Shown here in pieces: positions 9,487-17,772 of a DNA stretch of 64,000 nt. A program made the translations under genes and the position numbers. A model generated the notes under the pieces. The model worked only from the letters and a program-made list of their open reading frames with translations, did no database searches and was not told the DNA's origin. Source of the DNA: Mesorhizobium loti (GTDB lineage Bacteria > Pseudomonadota > Alphaproteobacteria > Rhizobiales > Rhizobiaceae); contig NZ_CP033334.1 of the NCBI RefSeq assembly GCF_013170705.1, positions 4,565,501 through 4,629,500 of the forward strand. Direction: 5' to 3'. Each line of letters opens with the position of its first letter. Position 1 is the stretch's first letter.

Positions 9487-10481
9487 GCGGACCCATGACC
9501 GACAAGGATCGCCCGATTCTCGAGACGCGTTCGCTGGGAAAGCGTTTTTCGATCGGCTCCCGCTTTTCCGCCGAAGGCAGGCGAACCGTGCATGCGGTCG
9601 ACAATGTTTCGCTGAGCGTGCGGCGCGGCGAGACGGTCGGGCTGGTCGGCGAGTCCGGGTGCGGCAAGTCCACTCTGGCGCGCTGCCTGGTGAGGCTCTA
9701 CGACATTACGGACGGCAAGCTTCTCTTCGAAGGCGACGACATCACCACAAAATCGCTGTCAGAACTGAGGCCGCTGCGGCGCCGCCTGCAAATGGTCTTC
9801 CAGGATCCGTCTGCCTCGCTCAATCCACGCCGGCGTGTCGGAGACCTGGTGGCCGAGCCTTTGCGCATCCATGGCAAGCTTTCGTCACGCGAGATCACCG
9901 CGCGCGTCGCGGAACTGTTCGAACTCGTCGGGCTGTTGCCGGATCATGTCATGCGGTATCCGCACGAATTCTCGGGCGGGCAGCGCCAGCGCGTCGGTAT
10001 CGCGCGGGCCATCGCGTTGAACCCCGATCTTGTCGTGCTGGACGAGCCGGTCTCCGCGCTCGACGTGTCGGTGCAGGCGCAGATCGTGAACCTGCTCGCC
10101 GACCTGCAGGAGAAGCTCAACCTAACCTACATCTTCATCGCCCACGATCTCTCGGTGGTGCGCCAGGTGTCGACCCGCATTGCCGTGATGTATCTCGGCT
10201 CGATCGTCGAGGAAGGGCCGGCGGAGGAGGTGTTCGCGGCCCCGGCCCACCCTTACAGCCAGGCGCTGATCTCGGCCGTCCCCGTGGTCGAGACAACGCC
10301 GAGTGGGACGCGCAAGCGCATTATCCTCACCGGCGATGTGCCGAGCCCGCTCAAGCCGCCATCCGGCTGCCGTTTCCACCCTCGATGCCCGATCGCGGCC
10401 GAGCGCTGCCGCACGGAGCGGCCGGAGCTGAGGGAGTATCGGCCCGGCCGGAAAGTTGCCTGCCACTTCCCGACGGTGTAG
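9483..10481 (+). CDS. peptide ABC transporter ATP-binding protein, DppF/OppF type
   Basis: The second ATPase, 332 residues. It shows Walker A GESGCGKST, a Q-loop in MVFQDPSASLNPR, the signature FSGGQRQRVGIARA, Walker B LVVLDEPVSALDVS and the C-terminal GDVPSPLKPPSGCRFHPRCP extension of DppF/OppF proteins. The ATG at 9483 overlaps the upstream stop codon (ATGA); a longer in-frame opening from 9393 lies wholly inside the upstream gene and is not favoured. It is the last gene of the operon beginning at 2366; the next gene is preceded by its own ribosome-binding site and an AT-rich gap. Confidence 0.93.
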   Translation: MSGPMTDKDRPILETRSLGKRFSIGSRFSAEGRRTVHAVDNVSLSVRRGETVGLVGESGCGKSTLARCLVRLYDITDGKLLFEGDDITTKSLSELRPLRRRLQMVFQDPSASLNPRRRVGDLVAEPLRIHGKLSSREITARVAELFELVGLLPDHVMRYPHEFSGGQRQRVGIARAIALNPDLVVLDEPVSALDVSVQAQIVNLLADLQEKLNLTYIFIAHDLSVVRQVSTRIAVMYLGSIVEEGPAEEVFAAPAHPYSQALISAVPVVETTPSGTRKRIILTGDVPSPLKPPSGCRFHPRCPIAAERCRTERPELREYRPGRKVACHFPTV

Positions 10482-10620
10482 CCGAGCCGTCATCCTCGTA
10501 TCGGCGATCGCATTCGGCCAAAAGATTTTTAAAGATTCCGTTTTTTGCGTGGAACCGACGGCGAGGCGGCGCGTTACATTTGGTTCGATCGGGCGCATCG
10601 CGATCGACCGGGAGGAAACG

Positions 10621-10923
10621 ATGGACTACCTGCATTTCTTTTCGCCCGTGCGGATCTCGCGCGGGCAGGGGCACCCTGTAGAAGAAGTGGATAGTGTCGC
10701 CGAGGCGATGGTTTTCTTGCGTAAGTGGCCAACGGGACGACGTGGACCTGTGTATCAGTGCGCGCTGAATTGCTGCTCGGCCGCCCTGTCGGGGCAAATG
10801 TCGGCTGAAGAGGCGAGGAAGGCATTCACGGGCTTTGCCCGGATCACGCGGCTTCTAGACGATGACATGGCGTTGCCTGTCGCCGGCGAAACCATGGCAA
10901 GCGTATACGCGCTGCGGCGATAG
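10621..10923 (+). CDS. DUF982 family protein
   Basis: A small cytosolic protein of 100 residues. It matches the DUF982 pattern common in rhizobia: an N-terminal strand, EAMVFLRKWPTGRRGPVYQCAL, then CCSAALSGQMSAEEARKAFTGFAR. The function of this family is not known. GGGAGGAAACG directly before the ATG at 10621 decides the start. It lies 139 bases after the peptide operon across a stretch with AT-rich runs, so it probably has its own promoter. Downstream, between it and the convergent thiolase gene, are small inverted repeats (10959-10973; 10997-11005 with 11035-11043) and nothing else recognisable. Confidence 0.8.
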   Translation: MDYLHFFSPVRISRGQGHPVEEVDSVAEAMVFLRKWPTGRRGPVYQCALNCCSAALSGQMSAEEARKAFTGFARITRLLDDDMALPVAGETMASVYALRR

Positions 10924-11183
10924 ACGCGTCGGACTGCTGGACGTCATTGCTGAACGTCATGGGCCGAGCCCATAGCGGCGGTTTATCTGTATGCTCAAGC
11001 GACGGAATAACGGTCGATCACCCAGAGCCACAAACCGTCGCTTTGCCGCCGTCCAACTTCGCCGGTTAAGTCCCCATCGGGAAGACGGGGGTGGCTGCCG
11101 TTCGTCGGCTCATGAGATTAGTAGGCGGCGAGGCCAGACCATGCCCAGTTCTTCTCAGGCAAAAACTGCGCAGAGGTTCAGCC

Positions 11184-12377
11184 TCATCGTTCGAGGCAGA
11201 TCGCCACGCCCTGGCCGCCGCCGATGCAGAGTGAGGCCAGGCCTTTGCGGGCGTTGCACCTCGTCATCTCGTGGAGCAGCGTCACCACGATGCGGCAGCC
11301 GGATCCGGCCAGCGGATGGCCGAGAGCGATGGCGCCGCCACTGATGTTGATGATCTCCTCGTTCCAGCCCATCTCGCGATTGACCGCGATCGCCTGCGCG
11401 GCGAAGGCTTCGTTGATCTCCATGACGTCGAGGTCGGACGTCCGCCAGCCGGCCTTCTGCAGCGCAAGGCGTGACGCCGCGACGGGGCCCAGCCCCATAT
11501 CCATCGGCTCGACACCCGCCGAGGCATAGGACGCGATGCGGGCGAGGGGCTTTAGCCCGAGTTCGTTCATCCGTGTCTCCGCCATCACCAGCACGGCGGC
11601 GGCACCATCGTTGAGGCCGGAGGAGTTGCCGGCCGTGATTGTCCCCTCTAGCTCGAAGACCGGCTTAAGCCGGCCAAGCCCTTCGAGGGTGGTCGAGGGG
11701 TTTGGATGCTCGTCGCGGTCGACGACGACATCGCCTTGCCTGGTCTTTACGGAGACTGGCACAATCTCATCGTCGAACCTTGCCGAACGGATGGCGGCGT
11801 CGGCTTTCTCCTGTGAACGCAGCGCGAAGCGGTCCTGCTCATCGCGCGTGATCTGGTAGCGCCGCGCCAGCGACTCGACCGTGACGCCCATATGGACCTG
11901 ATGGAAGGCGTCCCACAGCCCGTCGGTTACCATCGAATCCTTGACGACCCGGTCGCCCATGCGCACGCCGCCGCGAACGCCTGGAATGAAGTGCGGCGCC
12001 GATGTCATCGAATCCTGTCCGCCGGCAATCACGCAATCGGCGTCGCCGCAGCGAATTGCCTGCGCGGCGAGATGGATCGACTTCTGGCCGGCGCCACACA
12101 CCTTGTTGACCGTCATGGCGGGGACGTTAACCGGCAGGCCGGCCTTGAGCGATGCCTGTCTTGCCGGGTTCTGCCCGGCGCCGCCGGTCAGCACCTGGCC
12201 CATGATCACTTCGCTGACGGCTCCTGGCGCAAGCCCGGTTCCGGCCAGCATCGCCTGAATGAGCTGCCCGCCCAATTCCGCCGCCGAAAGGCTGGCGAGC
12301 GCGCCGTTGAGCTTGCCGATCGGCGTGCGTTTGGCCGCCACGATATACACCGCATCCTGCAATTTCCTGTCCTCCAT
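11184..12377 (-). CDS. acetyl-CoA acetyltransferase (thiolase)
   Basis: A 397-residue biosynthetic/degradative thiolase that interconverts two acetyl-CoA and acetoacetyl-CoA. The catalytic residues are all present: Cys94 in NKVCGAGQKS, the NEAFA motif, the histidine of GHPLAGSG and the second cysteine in CIGGGQG. The ATG at 12377 fits the family start; upstream in-frame extension would run through the operator at 12413-12430. It is divergent from acetoacetyl-CoA synthetase, and the intergenic region holds a strong palindrome shared with a second operon. Together the two enzymes would turn acetoacetate into two acetyl-CoA. It may equally serve poly-hydroxybutyrate metabolism. Confidence 0.93.
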   Translation of the reverse strand: MEDRKLQDAVYIVAAKRTPIGKLNGALASLSAAELGGQLIQAMLAGTGLAPGAVSEVIMGQVLTGGAGQNPARQASLKAGLPVNVPAMTVNKVCGAGQKSIHLAAQAIRCGDADCVIAGGQDSMTSAPHFIPGVRGGVRMGDRVVKDSMVTDGLWDAFHQVHMGVTVESLARRYQITRDEQDRFALRSQEKADAAIRSARFDDEIVPVSVKTRQGDVVVDRDEHPNPSTTLEGLGRLKPVFELEGTITAGNSSGLNDGAAAVLVMAETRMNELGLKPLARIASYASAGVEPMDMGLGPVAASRLALQKAGWRTSDLDVMEINEAFAAQAIAVNREMGWNEEIINISGGAIALGHPLAGSGCRIVVTLLHEMTRCNARKGLASLCIGGGQGVAICLER

Positions 12378-12406
12378 CTGTACGGCAGTCGGGCTGTGTT
12401 CGCCGC

Positions 12407-12430
12407 TTGACATTCTGGTTATAACCAATA
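12407..12430 (+). promoter_or_regulatory. -35-like box abutting GntR-type palindromic operator
   Basis: A consensus-like TTGACA (12407-12412) is followed at once by TTCTGGTTATAACCA (12413-12427), whose core TGGTTATAACCA (12416-12427) is a perfect 12-bp palindrome. The same 15 bases recur at 18654-18668 before the second operon. The site lies in the 117-bp divergent gap between the thiolase (start 12377) and acetoacetyl-CoA synthetase (start 12495), so a protein bound here would cover the promoter of the rightward operon and sit close upstream of the leftward gene. The GT...AC half-sites are like those of GntR regulators, and a GntR gene ends the rightward operon. Confidence 0.7.
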
Positions 12431-12494
12431 ATCTGAAAACAACATGCAGACAAGATGACGGCTTCGTGCCGGCCTGCATTCCGGGAGGAAATTC

Positions 12495-14441
12495 ATGTCA
12501 TCCGTGCTTTGGGCGCCGGCGCCGGCCGCGTTCGAATCGTCCAATCTTGCGCGCTTTTGCCGGGCCAACGGCTTCGACCCGCGCGACTACGAAACGCTGC
12601 ATCGCTGGTCGGTCAGCGACCCCGGCGCGTTCTGGCGGGCGGTGTGGGACTTTGGCCGCGTGATCGGCGATCCCGGCGCGATCTCTTTCCTGCGCGACGG
12701 TCAGGCGCCGATGACGCAGAGCCGATTCTTCCCCGACGCATCACTCAATCTCGCGGAAAACCTGCTGCGGGGCGACGGTGATCGGGCCGCGATCATCGAG
12801 ACCGACGAGAGCGGCCATTTCCGCACCTTCACCCTTGGCGAGTTGCGCCGGCGCGTCGCCAGGACGGCGCAAGGCCTGCGCGCGGCCGGCGTGGCGAGGG
12901 GCGACAGCGTCGGCGGCATCCTGCCCAACCGTGTCGAAGGTCTCGTGGCGCTGCTGGCGACGCTGTCGATCGGCGCTGTCTGGTCGTCCTGCTCTCCGGA
13001 TTTCGGCGCCGCGGCGATCGTCGACCGCCTCGGCCAGATCGGCGTCAAGGTGCTCTTTGCCGCGCCGCGCTATCATTACGCGGGCAAGGAACACGACATC
13101 TCCGAGCGGTTGGCCGAGATCGTCGTCGCGATGCCGACTGTGACCACGCTGGTGTTGACCGGTGAGCCGGGCGCTAAGCCCGACTGCACGGCGGCCTGTC
13201 TCGACTTCGACGATTTCGGCAGCGACGGTACGCTCGCCTTTGAACGCGTGCCCTTCGACCATCCGGCCTATGTGCTCTACACCTCGGGTACCACGGGTGC
13301 GCCGAAGGCGATCGTCCACCGCACCGGCGGCGTGCTGCTCCAGCATCTGAAGGAGCATCTGCTGCATGGCGATGTCCGCCCCGGCGACGTCATGAGCTGG
13401 TACACCAACACGGCCTGGATGATGTATCACTGGCTGATCTCGGGCCTCGCCTGCGGCGCGACCGTGGTGCTCTATGACGGCGCGCCGATCCTGAAGACCG
13501 CCGAGGGCCTCGACCCCAGTCCGCTGTGGACAATGGCGCAGCGTGCACGCGTCACGCATTTCGGCACCAGCCCGAAATATCTGGCGACGCTGGCCGCCGA
13601 AGGCTACGCGCCGGGACGTCTGCACGACCTGTCCTCGCTACGCTCCTTGCTCTCGGCCGGTGCGCCGGTCTCGCCCGGCCAGTTCGACTGGGTCTACGCG
13701 CATGTGAAGCAGGACATGATCTTTGCCTCGATCTCGGGCGGCACCGAGATCATCGGCTGTTTCCTGCTCGGTTCGCCGATCCATCCGGTTCGCCGTGGCG
13801 AACTGACTGTGAAAGGGCTGGGCCTTGCGGTGGCTGTCATGGACGAGCGCAACGCGCCGGTCATCGGCCGGCAAGGCGATCTGGTCTGCACCGAACCGTT
13901 CCCGTCCATGCCGCTGACCTTCTGGGGCAAGGACGGCGACACGCGCTACCACGCCACGTATTTCGCGGCACGCCCGGAAATCTGGACGCATGGCGATGTC
14001 GCGGAGATGACCGCGCATGGCTCGGGGATCATCCATGGCCGATCGGACACGACGCTGAAGCCCGGCGGCGTGCGCATCGGCACGGCCGAGATCTATGCCG
14101 CCTGCGAGACCTTCGCCGAGATCGAGGATTGCCTGGTGTTCGGCGCGCCGGTCGAAGGCGACGAGGAGATCGTGCTTTGCGTCAAGCTGAATGACGGCTT
14201 TGATCTGACGCCTGAGTTCGCCGCCCAGATCCGCCGCGCCATTCGGGAAGGAGCATCGCCGCGCCACGTGCCACATCGCATCCATGCTGTAAAGGCCGTG
14301 CCCTACACGCTCAACGGCAAGAGGGTGGAAGGCGCGGCGCGAACGACGCTTGAAGGCAAGCCGGTGAAGAATATGGCTTCGCTGGCCAACCCCGCATGCC
14401 TCGAGGAATACCGCGCGCTCGACAGGAGCAGAGCGGCATGA
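12495..14441 (+). CDS. aacS: acetoacetyl-CoA synthetase (acetoacetate-CoA ligase)
   Basis: A 648-residue adenylate-forming enzyme that activates acetoacetate to acetoacetyl-CoA using ATP. The N-terminus has the acetoacetate-CoA ligase cap (RFCRANGFDPRDYETLHRWS). The nucleotide-binding loop is YTSGTTGAPKAIVH near residue 265, followed by WYTNTAWMMYHWLISGLACG, which marks acetyl/acetoacetyl-CoA synthetases, and the C-terminal lysine in PYTLNGKRVE near residue 608. GGGAGGAAATTC precedes the ATG. It opens a tightly overlapped operon and is divergent from a thiolase that can consume its product. An AacS-type assignment is more likely than acetyl-CoA synthetase because of the cap and length. Confidence 0.9.
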   Translation: MSSVLWAPAPAAFESSNLARFCRANGFDPRDYETLHRWSVSDPGAFWRAVWDFGRVIGDPGAISFLRDGQAPMTQSRFFPDASLNLAENLLRGDGDRAAIIETDESGHFRTFTLGELRRRVARTAQGLRAAGVARGDSVGGILPNRVEGLVALLATLSIGAVWSSCSPDFGAAAIVDRLGQIGVKVLFAAPRYHYAGKEHDISERLAEIVVAMPTVTTLVLTGEPGAKPDCTAACLDFDDFGSDGTLAFERVPFDHPAYVLYTSGTTGAPKAIVHRTGGVLLQHLKEHLLHGDVRPGDVMSWYTNTAWMMYHWLISGLACGATVVLYDGAPILKTAEGLDPSPLWTMAQRARVTHFGTSPKYLATLAAEGYAPGRLHDLSSLRSLLSAGAPVSPGQFDWVYAHVKQDMIFASISGGTEIIGCFLLGSPIHPVRRGELTVKGLGLAVAVMDERNAPVIGRQGDLVCTEPFPSMPLTFWGKDGDTRYHATYFAARPEIWTHGDVAEMTAHGSGIIHGRSDTTLKPGGVRIGTAEIYAACETFAEIEDCLVFGAPVEGDEEIVLCVKLNDGFDLTPEFAAQIRRAIREGASPRHVPHRIHAVKAVPYTLNGKRVEGAARTTLEGKPVKNMASLANPACLEEYRALDRSRAA

Positions 14442-15589
14442 GCCGGGCCAAGGGGGCGATCGTCGGCATCGGCGAGTTGAAACCGCAGCGCCTGACCAGC
14501 GGCGTGACGACGCTGGAGATGATCGCCGAGGTCTCGCGCCTGGCAGTGTTCGATGCCGGGCTGGAGCCGGCTGCGATCGATGGGCTGCTGGTCGGGCCGC
14601 AGGTCGGCGAGACGCCGCAGCATGTTCCGGCAACGATCGCCGAATATCTCGGCCTGGCGCCGACCATGGCCAATGTCGTCGACCTGGGCGGCGCTTCGGG
14701 GGCAGGGATGGTCTGGCGCGCGGCTGCGGCGATCGAGGCCGGCATGTGCGAGACAGTGCTGTGCGTGCTCGCCAACAACCGCGAGGCGGCGGCACCCCGC
14801 TCGCCCAACCGCAATCCGATCCGCGAGTTCGACGTGCCGTTCGGCGCCTCGGGCGCCAACATCTCCTATGCGCTGCTGATGCAGGCGCATATGGCAGAGC
14901 ATGGCTCGACCGCCAGGGATTTCGCGCTGATCGCCGCCGCGGCGCGCGCCAATGCGCAGCTCAACCCCGACGCCATCTTCTTCGGCAAGCCGGCGGATGT
15001 GGACGCCGTGCTGGCGTCGCCGATGGTCGCCTCGCCATTGCATCTATACGAGATCGTCATGCCGGTCGCCGGCGGCGAGGCGGTGATCGTCACCTCGGCC
15101 GAACGTGCGCGCACGCTGCCCGGAAGACCCGTGCATCTGCTCGGCGCCGGCGAGAAGGTCACGCATCGCGCGGTCAGCCAGGCGCCCAGTCTCACCTCCG
15201 GTCCGCTGAAGAGCGCCATGGCCCGGGCCTTCGCGCAGTCCGGCACCGACGCCAATCAGATGAATCTTCTCTCGCTCTACGACTGCTACACGATCATGGT
15301 CGCCACGACGATCGAGGATGCCGGCCTCTGCGCCCCCGGCCAGTTCGGCGCGTGGCTGCGCGACCATAATCTTTCGCACCAAGGCGACAAGCCGCTCAAC
15401 ACCCACGGCGGTCAGCTCGGCTTCGGCCAGCCGGATCTTGCCGGCGGCATGACGCATGTCGTCGAGGCGGTGCGCCAATTGCGCGGCAAGGCGGGCGAGC
15501 GCCAGATCGACAAGGCCGAGCTGGCACTGGTCACCGGGAACGGCGCGACGATGAGCGAGGCGACCGCGCTCGCGCTGGGAGCCGCCTGA
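14438..15589 (+). CDS. SCP-x-like thiolase fold protein lacking the catalytic cysteine
   Basis: A 383-residue thiolase-superfamily protein. At the position of the thiolase nucleophile it reads DLGGASGAG, with Ala86 in place of cysteine, and the second catalytic cysteine near the C-terminus is replaced in TGNGAT (366-371). NTHGGQLGFG (321-330) keeps the conserved histidine-glycine loop, and YDCYT (Tyr281, Tyr284) matches the tyrosine region used by Ltp2-type steroid side-chain aldolases. The ATG at 14438 overlaps the aacS stop (ATGA). The next gene is a DUF35 OB-fold protein, the obligate partner of Ltp2-type aldolases, then a MaoC hydratase. I infer a C-C lyase or acyl-binding role rather than true thiolase activity; the substrate is unknown. 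Confidence 0.82.
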   Translation: MSRAKGAIVGIGELKPQRLTSGVTTLEMIAEVSRLAVFDAGLEPAAIDGLLVGPQVGETPQHVPATIAEYLGLAPTMANVVDLGGASGAGMVWRAAAAIEAGMCETVLCVLANNREAAAPRSPNRNPIREFDVPFGASGANISYALLMQAHMAEHGSTARDFALIAAAARANAQLNPDAIFFGKPADVDAVLASPMVASPLHLYEIVMPVAGGEAVIVTSAERARTLPGRPVHLLGAGEKVTHRAVSQAPSLTSGPLKSAMARAFAQSGTDANQMNLLSLYDCYTIMVATTIEDAGLCAPGQFGAWLRDHNLSHQGDKPLNTHGGQLGFGQPDLAGGMTHVVEAVRQLRGKAGERQIDKAELALVTGNGATMSEATALALGAA

Positions 15590-16029
15590 TGTCCGTCGAT
15601 CTCAACACATTGAAAACCCCCGCTCCGACGATCACCGCGCTGACCCAGCCATTCTGGGACGCGGCGGCGCAAGGGCGGCTGAAAATCCAGCACTGCGAGG
15701 ACTGCGGCAAGGCGGTGTTCTACCCGCGCCCGATGTGCCCGCATTGTTGGAGCAAGCGCCTCGTCTGGAAGGAGGCGTCGGGCAGGGGCCAGCTGAAATC
15801 CTTTTCCCTAGTACACAAGCCGGGGCATCCCGGCTGGCTGCCGGTGGCACCTTATGTGGTTGGGCTGGTCGAACTGGCCGAGGGCCCGACCATGCTGAGT
15901 TTCATCTTGCCGGGCATGCGATCGCCTGGGGTTGGGGACGCGCTCTTGCTCGCGCCGACAGCCATAGGCGGCCGTGTCCTGCCGGCCTTCAAACCAGTCG
16001 AAACCGCAACAGAGGAGAAGCCGAAATGA
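15589..16029 (+). CDS. Zn-ribbon OB-fold protein (DUF35 family)
   Basis: A 146-residue protein with an N-terminal helix, a rubredoxin-like zinc ribbon using Cys36, Cys39, Cys50 and Cys53 (HCEDCG ... PMCPHC) and a C-terminal OB fold. DUF35 proteins bind acyl-CoA and stabilise thiolase-like partners, for example ChsH2 with Ltp2 in steroid degradation. The ATG overlaps the stop of the thiolase-like gene by one base (TGATG), consistent with a 1:1 complex. No enzymatic residues of its own are visible. Its role should be read together with genes 14438 and 16026. Confidence 0.88.
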   Translation: MSVDLNTLKTPAPTITALTQPFWDAAAQGRLKIQHCEDCGKAVFYPRPMCPHCWSKRLVWKEASGRGQLKSFSLVHKPGHPGWLPVAPYVVGLVELAEGPTMLSFILPGMRSPGVGDALLLAPTAIGGRVLPAFKPVETATEEKPK

Positions 16030-16478
16030 GCACCGAGACGAAAGACGGCTGGGCAGGCGTGGTGAAGGGCCGTCCGCAGGTCGGCGCCTTTGCCGAACGC
16101 ACGCGCCGCACGCGCATCAGCGACATCGAAGCCTTCACCGACATCACCGGCGACCGCAATCCGCTGCACTATGACCGCGCGCTGGCCGAGAAATCGGTGT
16201 TCGGCAAGCTGATCGTCCAAGGCGGCGTCACCTCGGGCATCCTCAATGCGCTGGTCGCCGAGGATCTGCCGGGACCCGGCACGGTGTTCCTCGAGGTCGC
16301 CTGGAAGTTCGTCAAGGCGGTTGGCGTCGACGAGGAGATCACCGGACGGGTCGAGGTCAAGGAGGTCCGCCCCGACAAGCCGATCTGCAAGATCGAGACC
16401 AGCGTGCGCAACGGCCAGGGCGAGCTTTGTCTCACCGGCACGGCGACGGTGTTCACCGTGCCGCTGCAAGGCGTATGA
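16026..16478 (+). CDS. MaoC-like enoyl-CoA hydratase/dehydratase
   Basis: A 150-residue single hot-dog domain protein. The hydratase-2 motif FTDITGDRNPLHYD is present with the catalytic pair Asp43 and His48, followed by the central hot-dog helix (GKLIVQGGVTSGILNALV). Such enzymes hydrate enoyl-CoA to (R)-3-hydroxyacyl-CoA, or act on related acyl-thioesters. ATGA overlap joins it to the DUF35 gene. In the steroid pathway a MaoC protein supplies the hydroxyacyl-CoA that the DUF35/thiolase-like aldolase then cleaves; the gene order here suggests the same logic on another substrate. Confidence 0.88.
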   Translation: MSTETKDGWAGVVKGRPQVGAFAERTRRTRISDIEAFTDITGDRNPLHYDRALAEKSVFGKLIVQGGVTSGILNALVAEDLPGPGTVFLEVAWKFVKAVGVDEEITGRVEVKEVRPDKPICKIETSVRNGQGELCLTGTATVFTVPLQGV

Positions 16479-17719
16479 ACACGGTGGGCGACAGCCGGCT
16501 TGGCGTGGCGGCCGACCGCGAACGCTGGCGCGTTCTGTCGCTGCTTTGCCTGGCGGTCGTCCTGTCGCTGACCACCTGGTTTTCGGCGACCGCCATCCTG
16601 CCCGAGCTGAAGCAGGAGCTTGCGCTCGGCCCTGGCGCCGAGGCCTGGTTGACCAATGGCGTTCAGGTCGGCTTCGTGATCGGCGCGCTGGCGGCGAGCC
16701 TGGTCAACCTTCCCGACCTGGTGCGGCTCGGTCGTCTCATGGCGGCGGCGGCAATGGTTGCCGCGCTCGCCAACGCCAGCCTGCTGTTCCACCCCGATCC
16801 GGGCGGCGCCATCGCCGCGCGCATCGTTACCGGCGCGGCACTCGCCGGCGTCTATCCCCCGGCCCTGAAGCTTGTCGCGACCTGGTTCACGCGCGACAGG
16901 GGACTGGCGCTCGGCGCGGTCATCGGCGCGCTGACCATCGGCTCGGCGCTGCCGCATCTCTTCCGCGCCGCCTCAAGCGCGCTCGACTGGCGGCCGGTGG
17001 TCGCCGCCGCCAGCCTGGCGACGGCCATCGGCGCGCTGCTGTTCCTGCTGTTTGCCAAGGAAGGGCCCTATCCCTTCGGCAAGGCGGTGTTCGAGCCGGC
17101 GCGCATCGGCCAGGTGTTTCGTGAAAAGCCGCTGCTGCTGGCCAATCTCGGCTATCTCGGCCATATGTGGGAACTCTACGCCATGTGGGCGTGGCTGCTT
17201 GCCTACACGCGCGCCGCTTTCGAAGCGCAGGCGATCGGAACAGCCGCCGCCGCTTCGCTGTCGACCTTCTTCGTCGTCGCCTCCGGCATCCTGGGATGCC
17301 TGCTCGGAGGCTATCTTTCGGACCGCATCGGCCGAACGGCGACCACAGCCGGCATGATGATCGTCTCGGGAAGCTGCGCCCTGCTGATGGGCTTTCTGTT
17401 CACCGGGCCGCTCTGGCTGTTCATGCTGGTGGCCGTTGTCTGGGGCATTTCGGTGATCGGCGATTCCGCGCAGTTCTCCGCCGCCATCACCGAGCTTGCC
17501 GACCGCCGCTTTGTCGGCACGGCGCTCTCGGTGCAACTCGGCGCCGGTTTCGCGCTGACAGTGCTCGCCATCTGGCTGACACCGCACTTTGCCGACCTCA
17601 TCGGCGGCTGGCGCTGGGCCTTCCTGCTGCTCGTTCCCGGGCCGCTTCTCGGGGCCGCGGCCATGCTGTGGTTGCGAAACTTGCCGGAGAGCGTGAATAT
17701 GGCTGGCGGCCTCCGTTAG
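16475..17719 (+). CDS. MFS transporter
   Basis: A 414-residue major facilitator with about twelve hydrophobic segments. The loop between helices 2 and 3 reads LVRLGRLMAAAA rather than the full classic motif A; the second-half equivalent is clearer (GGYLSDRIGRTATTAG). The ATG at 16475 overlaps the MaoC stop by four bases. As part of an acyl-CoA operon it most likely imports the organic acid or ketone metabolised by the neighbours, but export is not excluded. No substrate motif is recognisable. Confidence 0.87.
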   Translation: MNTVGDSRLGVAADRERWRVLSLLCLAVVLSLTTWFSATAILPELKQELALGPGAEAWLTNGVQVGFVIGALAASLVNLPDLVRLGRLMAAAAMVAALANASLLFHPDPGGAIAARIVTGAALAGVYPPALKLVATWFTRDRGLALGAVIGALTIGSALPHLFRAASSALDWRPVVAAASLATAIGALLFLLFAKEGPYPFGKAVFEPARIGQVFREKPLLLANLGYLGHMWELYAMWAWLLAYTRAAFEAQAIGTAAAASLSTFFVVASGILGCLLGGYLSDRIGRTATTAGMMIVSGSCALLMGFLFTGPLWLFMLVAVVWGISVIGDSAQFSAAITELADRRFVGTALSVQLGAGFALTVLAIWLTPHFADLIGGWRWAFLLLVPGPLLGAAAMLWLRNLPESVNMAGGLR

Positions 17720-17772
17720 GGAGGATGCTGCCGCTCCTTGAGTCGCGGCAAATGATTTTGCGGCGGGACCGA

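Noticed and set aside
12413..12479. Longer thiolase starting upstream of 12377
   Set aside because: The extension would translate through the operator and lacks similarity to thiolase N-termini.
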